Assembly (NCBI GenBank): GCA_900552795.1
Contig: USBB01000022.1
Location: forward strand, 1-41,376
Source: an uncultured Eubacterium sp.
GTDB lineage: Bacteria > Bacillota > Clostridia > Lachnospirales > Lachnospiraceae
Direction: 5' to 3'
Length of the DNA stretch: 41,376 nt
Translations under genes and position numbers: made by a program
Part shown: positions 33,443 to 41,376 of the stretch, piece after piece
Layout of the letters: every line of letters begins with the position of its first letter
Numbering within the stretch: position 1 is the stretch's first letter
The notes under the pieces: generated by a model
What the model was told of the DNA's origin: nothing
The model's database searches: none
What the model saw: only the letters and a program-made list of their open reading frames with translations

Positions 33443-34549
33443 ATGGCTGGTTCAACATTTGGCAATATATTTAGAGTTATGACATGGGGAGAATCACATG
33501 GCGCGGGACTTGGCGTTGTGGTTGACGGCTGCCCGGCAGGAATACCGTTGTCTGAGCAGGATATTCAGGTAATGTTAGACAGGAGAAGACCGGGACAGTC
33601 AAAGTTTACAACACCAAGAAATGAGGCAGATACAGTTCAGATACTTTCAGGGGTGTTTGATGGAAAAACGACAGGTACGCCTATATCTATGTTTGTATTA
33701 AACAAGACACAGCGTTCGTCTGATTATTCTGAAATAGCAGGATACTACAGACCGGGACATGCTGATTATACATTTGATGAAAAATATGGTTTCAGAGACT
33801 ACCGAGGCGGCGGAAGAAGCTCAGGCAGGGAAACTATAGGTCGCGTGGCGGCCGGAGCAATAGCCTTAAAAATCCTTGAGTATCTTGGCATAAAGGTAAA
33901 TGCTTACGCAAAGGAAATAGGCGGAATATCTATAGATTATAATAATTTTGATTTGAGTGAGTCGGCAAACAATCCTTTTAACATGCCTGATAAAGAGGCG
34001 GCGGAAAAAGTGGAAGCGTATGCGGCCAAAAAGCTCTCTGAAGGTGATTCCGTTGGCGGTATTGTGGAGTGTGTTATAAGCAATATGTTTGCAGGAATCG
34101 GCGAACCTGTATTTGATAAGCTTGATGCAAATCTTGCAAAGGCTGTTATGTCAATAGGCGCAGTAAAGGGCTTTGAGATAGGAAGCGGCTTCGAGAGTGC
34201 GAAGATGACAGGTTCCGAAAATAACGATGCGTTTATTATAAGAGACGGAAAAATTGATAAAGAAACCAACAATGCCGGCGGAATATTAGGTGGCATGAGT
34301 GATGGCTCAGACATAGTATTTCGTGCGGCTTTCAAGCCTACACCGTCCATATCAAAGAAGCAGCAGACAGTTAACAAAGACGGTGATGAGATCAGTGTAT
34401 CGATAAAGGGAAGACACGACCCTATGATAGTACCGCGTGCGGTTGTTGTGGTTGAGTCGATGGCTGCACTTACGCTTGTAGATTTGATATTTGAAAATAT
34501 GACTGCAAGAATAGACAGAATTGCAGAATTTTACGGAATAGAGGAGTAG
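33443..34549 (+). CDS. aroC: Chorismate synthase
   Basis: This 368-residue enzyme converts EPSP to chorismate using reduced FMN, the last step of the shikimate pathway. Signatures are TWGESHGAGLGVVVDG at the N-terminus, RRRPGQ, the YRGGGRSSGRET block with RVAAGAIA, GDSVGGIVE, GGMSDGSDIVFRAAFKPTPS and RHDP near the end. The length is normal for the family. ATG 33443 follows GAGG (33432-33435) by 7 bases. No other aro gene is adjacent. The long structured leader upstream may control it. tgt starts 14 bases after the stop, so the two are likely co-transcribed. Confidence 0.96.
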   Translation: MAGSTFGNIFRVMTWGESHGAGLGVVVDGCPAGIPLSEQDIQVMLDRRRPGQSKFTTPRNEADTVQILSGVFDGKTTGTPISMFVLNKTQRSSDYSEIAGYYRPGHADYTFDEKYGFRDYRGGGRSSGRETIGRVAAGAIALKILEYLGIKVNAYAKEIGGISIDYNNFDLSESANNPFNMPDKEAAEKVEAYAAKKLSEGDSVGGIVECVISNMFAGIGEPVFDKLDANLAKAVMSIGAVKGFEIGSGFESAKMTGSENNDAFIIRDGKIDKETNNAGGILGGMSDGSDIVFRAAFKPTPSISKKQQTVNKDGDEISVSIKGRHDPMIVPRAVVVVESMAALTLVDLIFENMTARIDRIAEFYGIEE

Positions 34550-34563
34550 TGTGAAAAAATATT

Positions 34564-35694
34564 ATGTACAAAATTTTAAATGTTGACGGCAGGGCAAAAA
34601 GAGCCGTCATGGAAACTGTTCATGGAACAATACAGACACCTGTATTTATGAATGTGGGAACTGTTGCCGCAATTAAGGGGGCTGTGTCTACATTTGATTT
34701 AAAGCAGATTGACACGCAGGTTGAGCTTTCCAACACGTATCATCTGCATGTAAGAACAGGGGATAAGCTTATAAAGGAACTCGGAGGCCTGCATAAGTTT
34801 ATGAACTGGGACAGACCGATACTTACGGATTCGGGCGGATTTCAGGTGTTTTCATTGGCAGGCTTAAGAAAAATTAAAGAAGAGGGCGTTACGTTTAATT
34901 CACATATAGACGGAAGAAAGATATTTATGGGACCTGAGGAGAGTATGCAGATACAGTCAAATCTTGCCTCAACTATAGCGATGGCATTTGACGAGTGTCC
35001 CCCGGCTAAGGCGGAAAGAGCATATATACAGAATTCAGTTGACAGGACTACACGCTGGCTTGCACGCTGTAAGCAGGAGATGAACAGATTAAATTCTCTT
35101 CCTGATACAATAAATAAAAATCAGCTTTTGTTCGGTATTAATCAGGGTGCTGTATATACAGATATAAGAATTGAACACGCAAAGCGTATTTCTGAAATGG
35201 AGCTTGACGGATATGCTGTAGGAGGGCTTGCAGTTGGCGAGAGCCACGAGGAGATGTATCATGTTCTTGATGAGACGGTTCCGTATCTTCCACAGGATAA
35301 GCCTACATACCTTATGGGAGTGGGAACTCCTGCAAATATACTTGAGGGAGTGGATAGAGGTATTGATTTCTTCGACTGTGTATATCCGTCAAGAAACGGA
35401 AGACACGGACATGTGTATACGAAGTTCGGTAAAATAAATCTTTTTAATTCAAAGTATGAAAAGGATGATAGTCCTATAGAAGAGGGCTGTAAATGTCCGG
35501 CATGCCAGTATTCAAGGGCATATATAAGACATCTGCTCAAAGCAAAGGAAATGCTTGGAATGAGACTCTGTGTGCTGCATAATCTTTATTTTTATAATCA
35601 TCTCATGGAAGATATAAGAACAGCCATCGATAATAATGATTACAGCCGCTTCAAGAAAGAAAGACTTGAATTATTAAAAACTTATGATAAATGA
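34564..35694 (+). CDS. tgt: tRNA-guanine transglycosylase
   Basis: This 376-residue enzyme replaces guanine 34 with preQ1 in tRNAs for Asp, Asn, His and Tyr on the route to queuosine. The active-site Asp is in LTDSGGFQVFSL (Asp 89), the nucleophile region reads GIDFFDCVYPSR, and the zinc site is CKCPAC with a downstream Cys and His (LCVLHNLYFY). Length is as expected. ATG 34564 has no strong ribosome binding site close by; GAGGAG at 34541-34546 lies inside the end of aroC, so coupling with aroC is likely. tgt before yajC is a widely conserved order. Confidence 0.95.
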   Translation: MYKILNVDGRAKRAVMETVHGTIQTPVFMNVGTVAAIKGAVSTFDLKQIDTQVELSNTYHLHVRTGDKLIKELGGLHKFMNWDRPILTDSGGFQVFSLAGLRKIKEEGVTFNSHIDGRKIFMGPEESMQIQSNLASTIAMAFDECPPAKAERAYIQNSVDRTTRWLARCKQEMNRLNSLPDTINKNQLLFGINQGAVYTDIRIEHAKRISEMELDGYAVGGLAVGESHEEMYHVLDETVPYLPQDKPTYLMGVGTPANILEGVDRGIDFFDCVYPSRNGRHGHVYTKFGKINLFNSKYEKDDSPIEEGCKCPACQYSRAYIRHLLKAKEMLGMRLCVLHNLYFYNHLMEDIRTAIDNNDYSRFKKERLELLKTYDK

Positions 35695-35796
35695 TTTTTT
35701 TAGTGGACAAGGCGTGAAATTTAAGGTAATATGTTTATTTGTGGGCGCAAAGCCTGAAAGTATGAATGTATATAAGATGTTTAAGGAGGATTTATT

Positions 35797-36078
35797 ATGC
35801 AGATAGGTATTATTGTGATATATCTCGTTGCGATAGTTGCAATGATGTATTTTCTTGCAATTAAGCCGCAGAAGAAGCAGCAGAAGGCTCAGCAGGAGCT
35901 TATGGATTCTATGGAAATAGGTGATTTTGTACTTACAACAAGCGGTTTTTACGGTGTAATCATTGATATGACAGAAGATGATGTTATTGTAGAATTCGGA
36001 AACAACAAAAATTGCAGAATTTCTATGCAGAAGAAGGCTATTGCTCAGGTAGAGAAAGCTTCTACATCAGTTGAATAA
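35797..36078 (+). CDS. yajC: Preprotein translocase subunit YajC
   Basis: This 93-residue protein has one N-terminal membrane segment (residues about 3-22), then the family motif IKPQKKQQKAQQELMDSM and GDFVLTTSGFYGVI, ending in a short charged tail. YajC is an accessory of the SecDF complex that assists protein export. A good AAGGAGG site lies upstream of the ATG. It is followed by a terminator, so secD/secF are not in this operon, at least not directly downstream. Confidence 0.93.
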   Translation: MQIGIIVIYLVAIVAMMYFLAIKPQKKQQKAQQELMDSMEIGDFVLTTSGFYGVIIDMTEDDVIVEFGNNKNCRISMQKKAIAQVEKASTSVE

Positions 36079-36120
36079 TTATTTATATATTATTTATGTT
36101 GATACAGACATAAGTGTGTT

Positions 36121-36157
36121 AAAGTGCGTTTCCATAACAGGTTTCGCACTTTTTTTT
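36121..36157 (+). terminator. Rho-independent terminator after yajC
   Basis: AAAGTGCG (36121-36128) pairs perfectly with CGCACTTT (36145-36152) over a 16-base loop, followed by T to 36157. Confidence 0.8.
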
Positions 36158-36165
36158 AACTGGTG

Positions 36166-36194
36166 TTGAAAAATGAATAAAAATGCGTTATCAT
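36166..36194 (+). promoter_or_regulatory. Putative leuB promoter
   Basis: TTGAAA (36166-36171) is 17 bases from TATCAT (36189-36194). A short inverted repeat, TAGTTTT (36204-36210) with AAAACTA (36216-36222), lies in the leader. No T-box conserved sequence was seen. Confidence 0.4.
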
Positions 36195-36258
36195 ATAACA
36201 CAATAGTTTTTCTATAAAACTAAAACAAGTGAATACTTAGAAAGACAAGGTGACTGAT

Positions 36259-37341
36259 ATGAATTTCAAAATTACATTAATTCCCGGAGATGGGATTGGA
36301 CCTGAGATTGTAAGAGAGGCAAGAAAAGTACTTGATAAGGTGGGAAGCAAGTATGGTCATGAGTTTAATTATACTGAAATTCTAATGGGCGGATGTTCAA
36401 TAGATGCATGTGGAGTACCTCTTACAGATGAGGCAGTAGCAGAAGCAAAATCATCTGATGCTGTGCTTTTAGGAGCAGTTGGAGGAAATGTCGGCAATTC
36501 AAGATGGTATGATGTGGCACCGAATTTAAGACCTGAGGCAGGTCTGTTAAAAATCCGCAAGGATTTGGAGCTTTTTGCAAATATAAGACCTGCGTACTTA
36601 TATAATGAATTAAAGGATGCATGTCCTCTTAAGGATGAAATTATAGGCGAGGGCTTTGATATGGTTATAATGCGTGAGCTTACGGGAGGCTTATATTTCG
36701 GAGAACGCCATACAAGTGAAGTTGATGGTGTCATGACAGCAGTGGACACACTTACATATAATGAGGATGAGATAAGAAGAATTGCAGTTAAAGGTTTTGA
36801 AATAGCCATGAAGAGGAAGAAAAAGGTTACAAGTGTTGATAAAGCAAATGTCCTTGATTCTTCAAGATTATGGAGAAAGGTTGTAGCTGAGGTTGCAAAG
36901 GACTATCCGGAAGTTGAACTTGAGAATATGCTTGTAGACAATTGTGCAATGCAGCTTGTAATGAATCCTTCGCAGTTTGATGTCATTCTTACAGAGAATA
37001 TGTTCGGAGATATTTTATCTGATGAGGCAAGTATGATTACGGGTTCAATAGGCATGCTTTCAAGCGCGAGTCTCGGAAAGACGAAGCTTGGACTTTATGA
37101 GCCAAGTCACGGTTCTGCTCCTGATATAGCTGGTAAGAATGTGGCTAATCCGATAGCAACAGTTTTAAGTGCTGCAATGATGCTAAGATATTCTCTTGAT
37201 CTTGATAAAGAAGCTGATGCAGTCGAAGCTGCTGTTGCAGATGTACTTAAAAACGGTTACAGAACAGGCGATATAATGTCTGAGGGAATGGAACTTTGCT
37301 CGACATCAAAGATGGGGGATTTGATAGCAGAAAGAATTTAA
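36259..37341 (+). CDS. leuB: 3-isopropylmalate dehydrogenase
   Basis: This 360-residue NAD-dependent decarboxylating dehydrogenase catalyses the third step of leucine synthesis. Motifs: LIPGDGIGPEIV at the N-terminus, LLGAVGG, LRPEAGLLKIRKDL with the substrate-binding Arg residues, ELTGGLYFGERH, DKANVLDSSRLWR, DVILTENMFGDILSDEAS with catalytic Asp, and the NAD site EPSHGSAPDIAGKNVANP. ATG 36259 follows AAGGTGA by 5 bases and is preferred to the in-frame GTG at 36250 that overlaps that site. It heads a leuB-ilvD-ilvB group, but leuA and leuCD are not in the window. Confidence 0.94.
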   Translation: MNFKITLIPGDGIGPEIVREARKVLDKVGSKYGHEFNYTEILMGGCSIDACGVPLTDEAVAEAKSSDAVLLGAVGGNVGNSRWYDVAPNLRPEAGLLKIRKDLELFANIRPAYLYNELKDACPLKDEIIGEGFDMVIMRELTGGLYFGERHTSEVDGVMTAVDTLTYNEDEIRRIAVKGFEIAMKRKKKVTSVDKANVLDSSRLWRKVVAEVAKDYPEVELENMLVDNCAMQLVMNPSQFDVILTENMFGDILSDEASMITGSIGMLSSASLGKTKLGLYEPSHGSAPDIAGKNVANPIATVLSAAMMLRYSLDLDKEADAVEAAVADVLKNGYRTGDIMSEGMELCSTSKMGDLIAERI

Positions 37342-37345
37342 TCAT

Positions 37346-37375
37346 GATTGTGGGAGTGCGAGGCACGAAACAATC
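37346..37375 (+). promoter_or_regulatory. Hairpin in the leuB-ilvD gap
   Basis: GATTGT (37346-37351) pairs with ACAATC (37370-37375) and inside it GTGC (37356-37359) pairs with GCAC (37363-37366). TATAAT (37378-37383) follows at once, so an internal promoter could lie here, but no matching -35 was found. Confidence 0.3.
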
Positions 37376-37417
37376 CGTATAATCTAATAAATTTATAAAA
37401 GAAGGATGGTTTTGATT

Positions 37418-39094
37418 ATGAAGAGTGATAATGTAAAAAAAGGAATGCAGCAGGCACCTCACCGCTCATTGTTTAACGCTTTGGGATTTACAAAGGAAGA
37501 GATGGATAAGCCTTTGGTAGGTATCGTAAGCTCATATAATGAGATAGTGCCGGGACATATGAATCTTGATAAAATTGTGAATGCGGTAAAGCTCGGAGTT
37601 GCAGAGGCAGGCGGTATGCCTGTGGTATTTCCGGCGATTGCGGTATGCGACGGTATTGCGATGGGACATGTCGGTATGAAATATTCTCTTGTGACAAGAG
37701 ATCTTATTGCGGATTCAACAGAGTGTATGGCACTTGCACACCAGTTTGATGCGCTTGTAATGGTTCCTAACTGTGATAAGAACGTTCCGGGACTTTTGAT
37801 GGCAGCAGCAAGAATAAATGTGCCTACTGTATTTGTCAGCGGCGGACCTATGCTTGCAGGACGTGTAAACGGAAAGAAGAGAAGTCTTTCATCAATGTTT
37901 GAGGCTGTAGGTTCTTATGCAGCAGGACAGATGACAGAGGAGCAGGTATGTGAATTTGAGGAAAAGGTATGTCCGACATGTGGTTCATGTTCAGGAATGT
38001 ATACTGCAAACTCAATGAACTGTCTTACAGAAGCACTTGGTATGGGACTTAAGGGCAATGGTACAATACCTGCGGTTTACTCTGAGCGTATTAAGCTTGC
38101 AAAGCATGCCGGAATGAAAGTAATGGAGATGCTTGAAAAGAATATAAGACCAAGAGATATCATGACTAAGGATGCAATATTAAATGCGCTTACTGTAGAT
38201 ATGGCACTCGGATGTTCTACAAACAGTATGCTTCACCTTCCTGCCATTGCACATGAGGTTGGATTTGATTTTGATATTAAATTTGCAAATGAAATAAGCG
38301 AAAAGACGCCTAATTTATGTCACCTTGCTCCGGCAGGTCCTACATATATGGAGGATTTAAATGAGGCCGGCGGTGTTTATGCTGTTATGAAGGAGCTTGC
38401 GGATATAGGTCTTTTACATACAGACTGCATGACAGTCACAGGAAAGACAGTAGGAGAAAATATTGCAGATGCAGTTAATCTGGACACAGAGGTAATAAGA
38501 ACTACAGATAATCCATATAGTAAAACAGGTGGTCTTGCAGTACTTTCAGGTAATCTTGCACCAGACGGAAGCGTTGTAAAGCGTTCGGCAGTTGTTGAGG
38601 AAATGATGGTACACGAGGGACCTGCCAGAGTGTTTGACTGCGAGGAGGATGCTATAGCAGCTATCAAGGGCGGTAAGATCGTTGCAGGAGATGTTGTGGT
38701 GATCCGTTATGAGGGACCTAAGGGAGGCCCTGGTATGAGAGAGATGCTTAATCCGACATCTGCAATTGCGGGAATGGGACTCGGCTCGACAGTTGCACTT
38801 ATAACCGATGGTCGTTTCTCAGGCGCAAGCCGTGGAGCATCAATCGGACACGTTTCTCCGGAGGCGGCTGTTGGCGGCCCTATTGCACTCGTTGAAGAGG
38901 GCGATATAATCAGCATTGATATACCTAAGATGAAGCTTGATTTAAAGGTTTCAGATGAGGAGCTTGCGGCAAGAAAAGCAAAATGGCAGCCAAGAGAGCC
39001 TAAGGTTACAAGCGGTTATCTTAGAAGATATGCCTCTATGGTAACATCAGGCAACAGAGGCGCTATCTTACGTGAGCCTGCTGATAATAACTAA
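37418..39094 (+). CDS. ilvD: Dihydroxy-acid dehydratase
   Basis: This 558-residue iron-sulfur enzyme dehydrates dihydroxy acids in valine and isoleucine synthesis. Cluster-ligand regions are visible: NCDKNVPG and CPTCGSCSGMYTANSMNCL. Further family blocks are GIVSSYNEIVPGHMNLD, SGGPMLAG, MALGCSTNSMLHLPAIA, YEGPKGGPGMREML and DGRFSGASRGASIGHVSPEA. ATG 37418 is chosen (GAAGGATGG 9 bases upstream, product MKSDNVKKGMQQAPHRS); ATG 37406 overlaps that site. ilvB follows after 32 bases in the same operon. Confidence 0.96.
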   Translation: MKSDNVKKGMQQAPHRSLFNALGFTKEEMDKPLVGIVSSYNEIVPGHMNLDKIVNAVKLGVAEAGGMPVVFPAIAVCDGIAMGHVGMKYSLVTRDLIADSTECMALAHQFDALVMVPNCDKNVPGLLMAAARINVPTVFVSGGPMLAGRVNGKKRSLSSMFEAVGSYAAGQMTEEQVCEFEEKVCPTCGSCSGMYTANSMNCLTEALGMGLKGNGTIPAVYSERIKLAKHAGMKVMEMLEKNIRPRDIMTKDAILNALTVDMALGCSTNSMLHLPAIAHEVGFDFDIKFANEISEKTPNLCHLAPAGPTYMEDLNEAGGVYAVMKELADIGLLHTDCMTVTGKTVGENIADAVNLDTEVIRTTDNPYSKTGGLAVLSGNLAPDGSVVKRSAVVEEMMVHEGPARVFDCEEDAIAAIKGGKIVAGDVVVIRYEGPKGGPGMREMLNPTSAIAGMGLGSTVALITDGRFSGASRGASIGHVSPEAAVGGPIALVEEGDIISIDIPKMKLDLKVSDEELAARKAKWQPREPKVTSGYLRRYASMVTSGNRGAILREPADNN

Positions 39095-39126
39095 TTAAGT
39101 CAGGAAATGGAAAGGAAGAATGGCCA

Positions 39127-40812
39127 ATGAAGTTAAATGGTTCGGAAATAATTGTTGAATGTTTAAAAGAACAGGGCGTAGATACAGTGTTCGGTTATCC
39201 GGGCGGAGCTATTTTAAATGTGTATGATGCGCTGTATAAGCACTCAGATGAAATAACACACATTCTTACGTCACATGAGCAGGGAGCTTCCCATGCGGCA
39301 GACGGTTATGCAAGAGCAACAGGAAAGGTCGGTGTATGCTTTGCAACATCAGGACCGGGAGCTACAAACCTTGTTACCGGTATCGCAACAGCTTATATGG
39401 ATTCAATTCCGGTAGTTGCCATCACATGCAACGTAACCGTTCCTCTGCTTGGGAAAGACAGCTTTCAGGAGATAGATATAGCAGGTGTGACAATGCCTGT
39501 CACAAAGCATAATTTTATTGTTAAGGATGTAAATGACCTTGCGAATGTTATAAGAAGAGCATTTGCTATAGCAAAAGAGGGAAGGCCGGGACCTGTTCTT
39601 ATTGATGTAACAAAAGATGTTACTGCAAAGGAATGTGAGTATATAAAACAGACACCTAAAACGGTTGAGAGAAAAACAGATACTATAAATGAGGAAGATA
39701 TTGAAAATGCAGTTGCTTTAATAAAAGCGTCAAAGAAACCATTTGTGTTTGTGGGTGGCGGAGTTATAGCTTCAGATGCAGCGGAAGAACTGAGACGATT
39801 TGTTAAAAAAATAGATGCTCCTGTTACGGATTCTCTTATGGGTAAGGGTGCTTTTGACGGTTCTGATCCGTTATATACGGGAATGCTTGGTATGCATGGC
39901 ACAAAAGCATCAAATTATGGTGTATCTGAATGTGATTTGCTTATAGCAATCGGAGCAAGATTTTCTGACAGAGTTACTGGAAATGCTTCAAAATTTGCCA
40001 ATAAAGCAAAGATTCTGCATTTTGATGTAGATGCAGCTGAAATCAATAAAAATGTAAAGGCAGACGCATGCGTTATCGGTGATGCACTTGAGATTTTGAA
40101 GCGTGTAAACGCAAAGCTTGCTCAGGCTGATAATCATGAGTGGATTGAGCATATACAGGAATATAAGGAAAAATATCCTTTGACATACAATAAGAATGGC
40201 TTTAATGGTCCTATGATTATGGAAAAGATTTATGAAATAACAGGTGGTGATGCAATAATCACAACAGATGTAGGACAGCATCAGATGTGGGCAGCACAGT
40301 ATTATAAGTTCAAAAATCCAAGAACACTTCTTACGTCAGGCGGACTTGGAACAATGGGTTATGGACTTGGTGCGGCAATCGGTGCCAAGATAGGATGTAA
40401 AGATAAGGTTGTTATCAATATAGCCGGAGACGGGTGCTTCAGAATGAATATGAATGAGCTTGCTACAGCTACAAGATACAATATTCCGGTTATTGAAGTC
40501 GTATTTAACAATAACGTGCTCGGTATGGTACGCCAGTGGCAGGATTTGTTCTATGGTAAGAGGTACTCATCGACAGTTCTTGATGATGCTGTTGATTTTG
40601 TTAAGGTATCTGAGGGTATGGGTGCAAAAGCATACAAAGTAACTGATTCGGAAGAATTTGAAGCAGCTTTAAAAGAATCAATTGAGTTAAACATTCCTTG
40701 TGTTATTGAATGTGTTATTGATAGAGAAGATAAGGTATTTCCTATGGTATCGCCGGGAGCTGCCATATCGGAAGCATTTGATAGTAAAGACCTGGCGGAA
40801 AAACAAAAATAA
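39127..40812 (+). CDS. ilvB: Acetolactate synthase, large (catalytic) subunit
   Basis: This 561-residue thiamine diphosphate enzyme condenses pyruvate with pyruvate or 2-oxobutyrate, the first common step toward valine, leucine and isoleucine. FGYPGGAILNVYDAL opens the protein, catalytic Glu is in SHEQGASHAADGYARA (about Glu 51), the FAD-associated middle domain follows, and the ThDP motif runs from GDGCFRMNMNEL to VVFNN. GMVRQWQDLFY with VFPMVSPGAAISE near the end identifies an anabolic AHAS rather than a catabolic AlsS. No ilvN regulatory subunit gene follows: a promoter and serC come next. The regulatory subunit must be elsewhere or absent. Confidence 0.95.
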   Translation: MKLNGSEIIVECLKEQGVDTVFGYPGGAILNVYDALYKHSDEITHILTSHEQGASHAADGYARATGKVGVCFATSGPGATNLVTGIATAYMDSIPVVAITCNVTVPLLGKDSFQEIDIAGVTMPVTKHNFIVKDVNDLANVIRRAFAIAKEGRPGPVLIDVTKDVTAKECEYIKQTPKTVERKTDTINEEDIENAVALIKASKKPFVFVGGGVIASDAAEELRRFVKKIDAPVTDSLMGKGAFDGSDPLYTGMLGMHGTKASNYGVSECDLLIAIGARFSDRVTGNASKFANKAKILHFDVDAAEINKNVKADACVIGDALEILKRVNAKLAQADNHEWIEHIQEYKEKYPLTYNKNGFNGPMIMEKIYEITGGDAIITTDVGQHQMWAAQYYKFKNPRTLLTSGGLGTMGYGLGAAIGAKIGCKDKVVINIAGDGCFRMNMNELATATRYNIPVIEVVFNNNVLGMVRQWQDLFYGKRYSSTVLDDAVDFVKVSEGMGAKAYKVTDSEEFEAALKESIELNIPCVIECVIDREDKVFPMVSPGAAISEAFDSKDLAEKQK

Positions 40813-40831
40813 TGTTCTGTTTTTATAGTGT

Positions 40832-40881
40832 TTAGTGTTGACATGAACAATGGCAAGGAATAAAATGTCAATTAACACTAA
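40832..40881 (+). promoter_or_regulatory. serC promoter framed by an interrupted inverted repeat
   Basis: TTGACA (40838-40843) is exactly 17 bases from TAAAAT (40861-40866). Around it TTAGTGT (40832-40838) matches ACACTAA (40875-40881) and TGACAT (40839-40844) matches ATGTCA (40865-40870). The two halves cover the -35 and the -10, as expected for a dimeric repressor site pair. It may also act as the end signal for ilvB, but no T-run is present. Confidence 0.6.
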
Positions 40882-40951
40882 TATAAATGATTTACACTGT
40901 AATCATCAAAATTATTAAATGTCTAAAAGACAAAGCAATTAGGAGGAAGAT

Positions 40952-41376
40952 ATGGCAAGAGTTTATAACTTTAGCGCAGGTCCGGCAGTTTTACCGGAGG
41001 AAGTATTAAAGGAAGCAGCAGACGAGATGCTTGATTATAAGGGAAGCGGTCAGTCGGTAATGGAGATGAGTCACCGTTCAAAGGTTTATGATAATATTAT
41101 TAAAGAGGCAGAAGCTGATTTAAGAGAAATTATGAACATTCCTGATAACTATAAGGTTTTATTCCTTCAGGGTGGTGCTTCGCAGTTCTTTGCAGAGGTT
41201 CCTATGAACATGATGAAGAACAGAAAAGCTGCATATATAATTACAGGACAGTGGGCTAAGAAAGCATATCAGGAGGCTAAGATATTCGGAGAGGCTGTTG
41301 CTGTAGCTTCGTCAGAAGATAAGACATATTCATATATTCCTGATTGTTCAGATCTTGATATTCCTGAGGATGCAGA
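40952..41376 (+). CDS. serC: Phosphoserine aminotransferase (3' partial)
   Basis: The frame runs from ATG 40952 off the window edge, giving the first 141 residues. It begins MARVYNFSAGPAVLPEEVL, followed by MLDYKGSGQSVMEMSHRSK and VLFLQGGASQFFAEVPMN, the N-terminal signatures of SerC, which transaminates 3-phosphohydroxypyruvate to phosphoserine with PLP. The catalytic Lys lies beyond the window. AGGAGG (40941-40946) is 5 bases upstream. A strong sigma-A promoter precedes it, so it is a separate unit from ilvB, perhaps with serA downstream. Confidence 0.94.
   Translation, partial: MARVYNFSAGPAVLPEEVLKEAADEMLDYKGSGQSVMEMSHRSKVYDNIIKEAEADLREIMNIPDNYKVLFLQGGASQFFAEVPMNMMKNRKAAYIITGQWAKKAYQEAKIFGEAVAVASSEDKTYSYIPDCSDLDIPEDA

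Noticed and set aside
35695..35796. CGCAAAGCC segment before yajC that recalls part of the c-di-GMP-I riboswitch
   Set aside because: The remaining conserved parts (upstream AAACC block, downstream GGTAGC hairpin) are missing.
36158..36258. Possible T-box leader before leuB
   Set aside because: No conserved T-box sequence (GGTGG-type) or specifier structure; the gap is also too short.
39465..39902. Long minus-strand ORF inside ilvB
   Set aside because: Low-complexity translation, no ribosome binding site, and opposite to a clear conserved gene; same judgement for those inside leuB (36369-36809) and aroC (33937-34377).
1..41376. CRISPR arrays, rRNA and tRNA genes
   Set aside because: No regularly spaced repeats with unique spacers, and no tRNA or rRNA signature was seen in the gaps.

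Overview
The window looks like a chromosomal segment of an anaerobic, endospore-forming member of the Clostridia, most likely a Lachnospiraceae relative. The grounds are AT-rich DNA with AGGAGG-type ribosome binding sites, a Firmicute-type division cluster, pro-sigma-E with its protease gene, a GerA-family spore protein, and a single-chain pyruvate:ferredoxin oxidoreductase. The taxon is inferred from gene content and protein style, not from a marker gene. No rRNA, tRNA or CRISPR was seen.

Layout. 1-3147: the integrase end of an integrated element, with a Toprim/RecA-like replication protein (cut by the window edge), a Tn916-type excisionase, a tyrosine recombinase, paired direct repeats and a dyad that looks like the recombination core. 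It stops directly in front of ychF. 3167-4264: ychF. 4403-16261: the dcw cluster mraZ-rsmH-ftsL-pbpB-spoVD-murD-ftsW-murA-ftsQ-ftsZ, opened by four AAAGTGG boxes for MraZ and closed by a strong terminator; mraY, murE, murF and murG are absent. 16277-17917: spoIIGA-sigE, the pro-sigma-E activation pair, behind a promoter that resembles a Spo0A-activated spoIIG promoter. 17983-20974: lepA-hemW. 21048-24836: pyruvate:ferredoxin oxidoreductase with palindromic control sites. 24843-28450: a GntR regulator, ABC ATPase and permease in one operon behind a palindromic operator. 28527-29936: spoVAF-like gene. 30028-31275 (minus): enolase, convergent with spoVAF and divergent from an Hsp70 paralogue. 33172-33399: a highly structured intergenic region, the best candidate for something undescribed. 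33443-36078: aroC, tgt and yajC. 36259-40812: leuB, ilvD and ilvB for branched-chain amino acids. 40952 to the end: serC, cut by the window edge.

How the parts work together. The dcw products make and place septal peptidoglycan, and one of its penicillin-binding proteins is of the sporulation type. The next transcription unit encodes the mother-cell sigma factor and the protease that activates it, so vegetative division and sporulation genes lie end to end. The rest is housekeeping metabolism: pyruvate oxidation, glycolysis, aromatic, branched-chain and serine biosynthesis.

The most interesting items are noncoding or translational. They are a candidate structured RNA or leader between the Hsp70 gene and aroC, an apparent ATT start codon for spoIIGA, a hairpin that would cover the spoVD ribosome binding site, mutually exclusive hairpins before ftsZ, and inverted repeats over the por, gntR and serC promoters. 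All structures were found by eye; no folding or database search was run.
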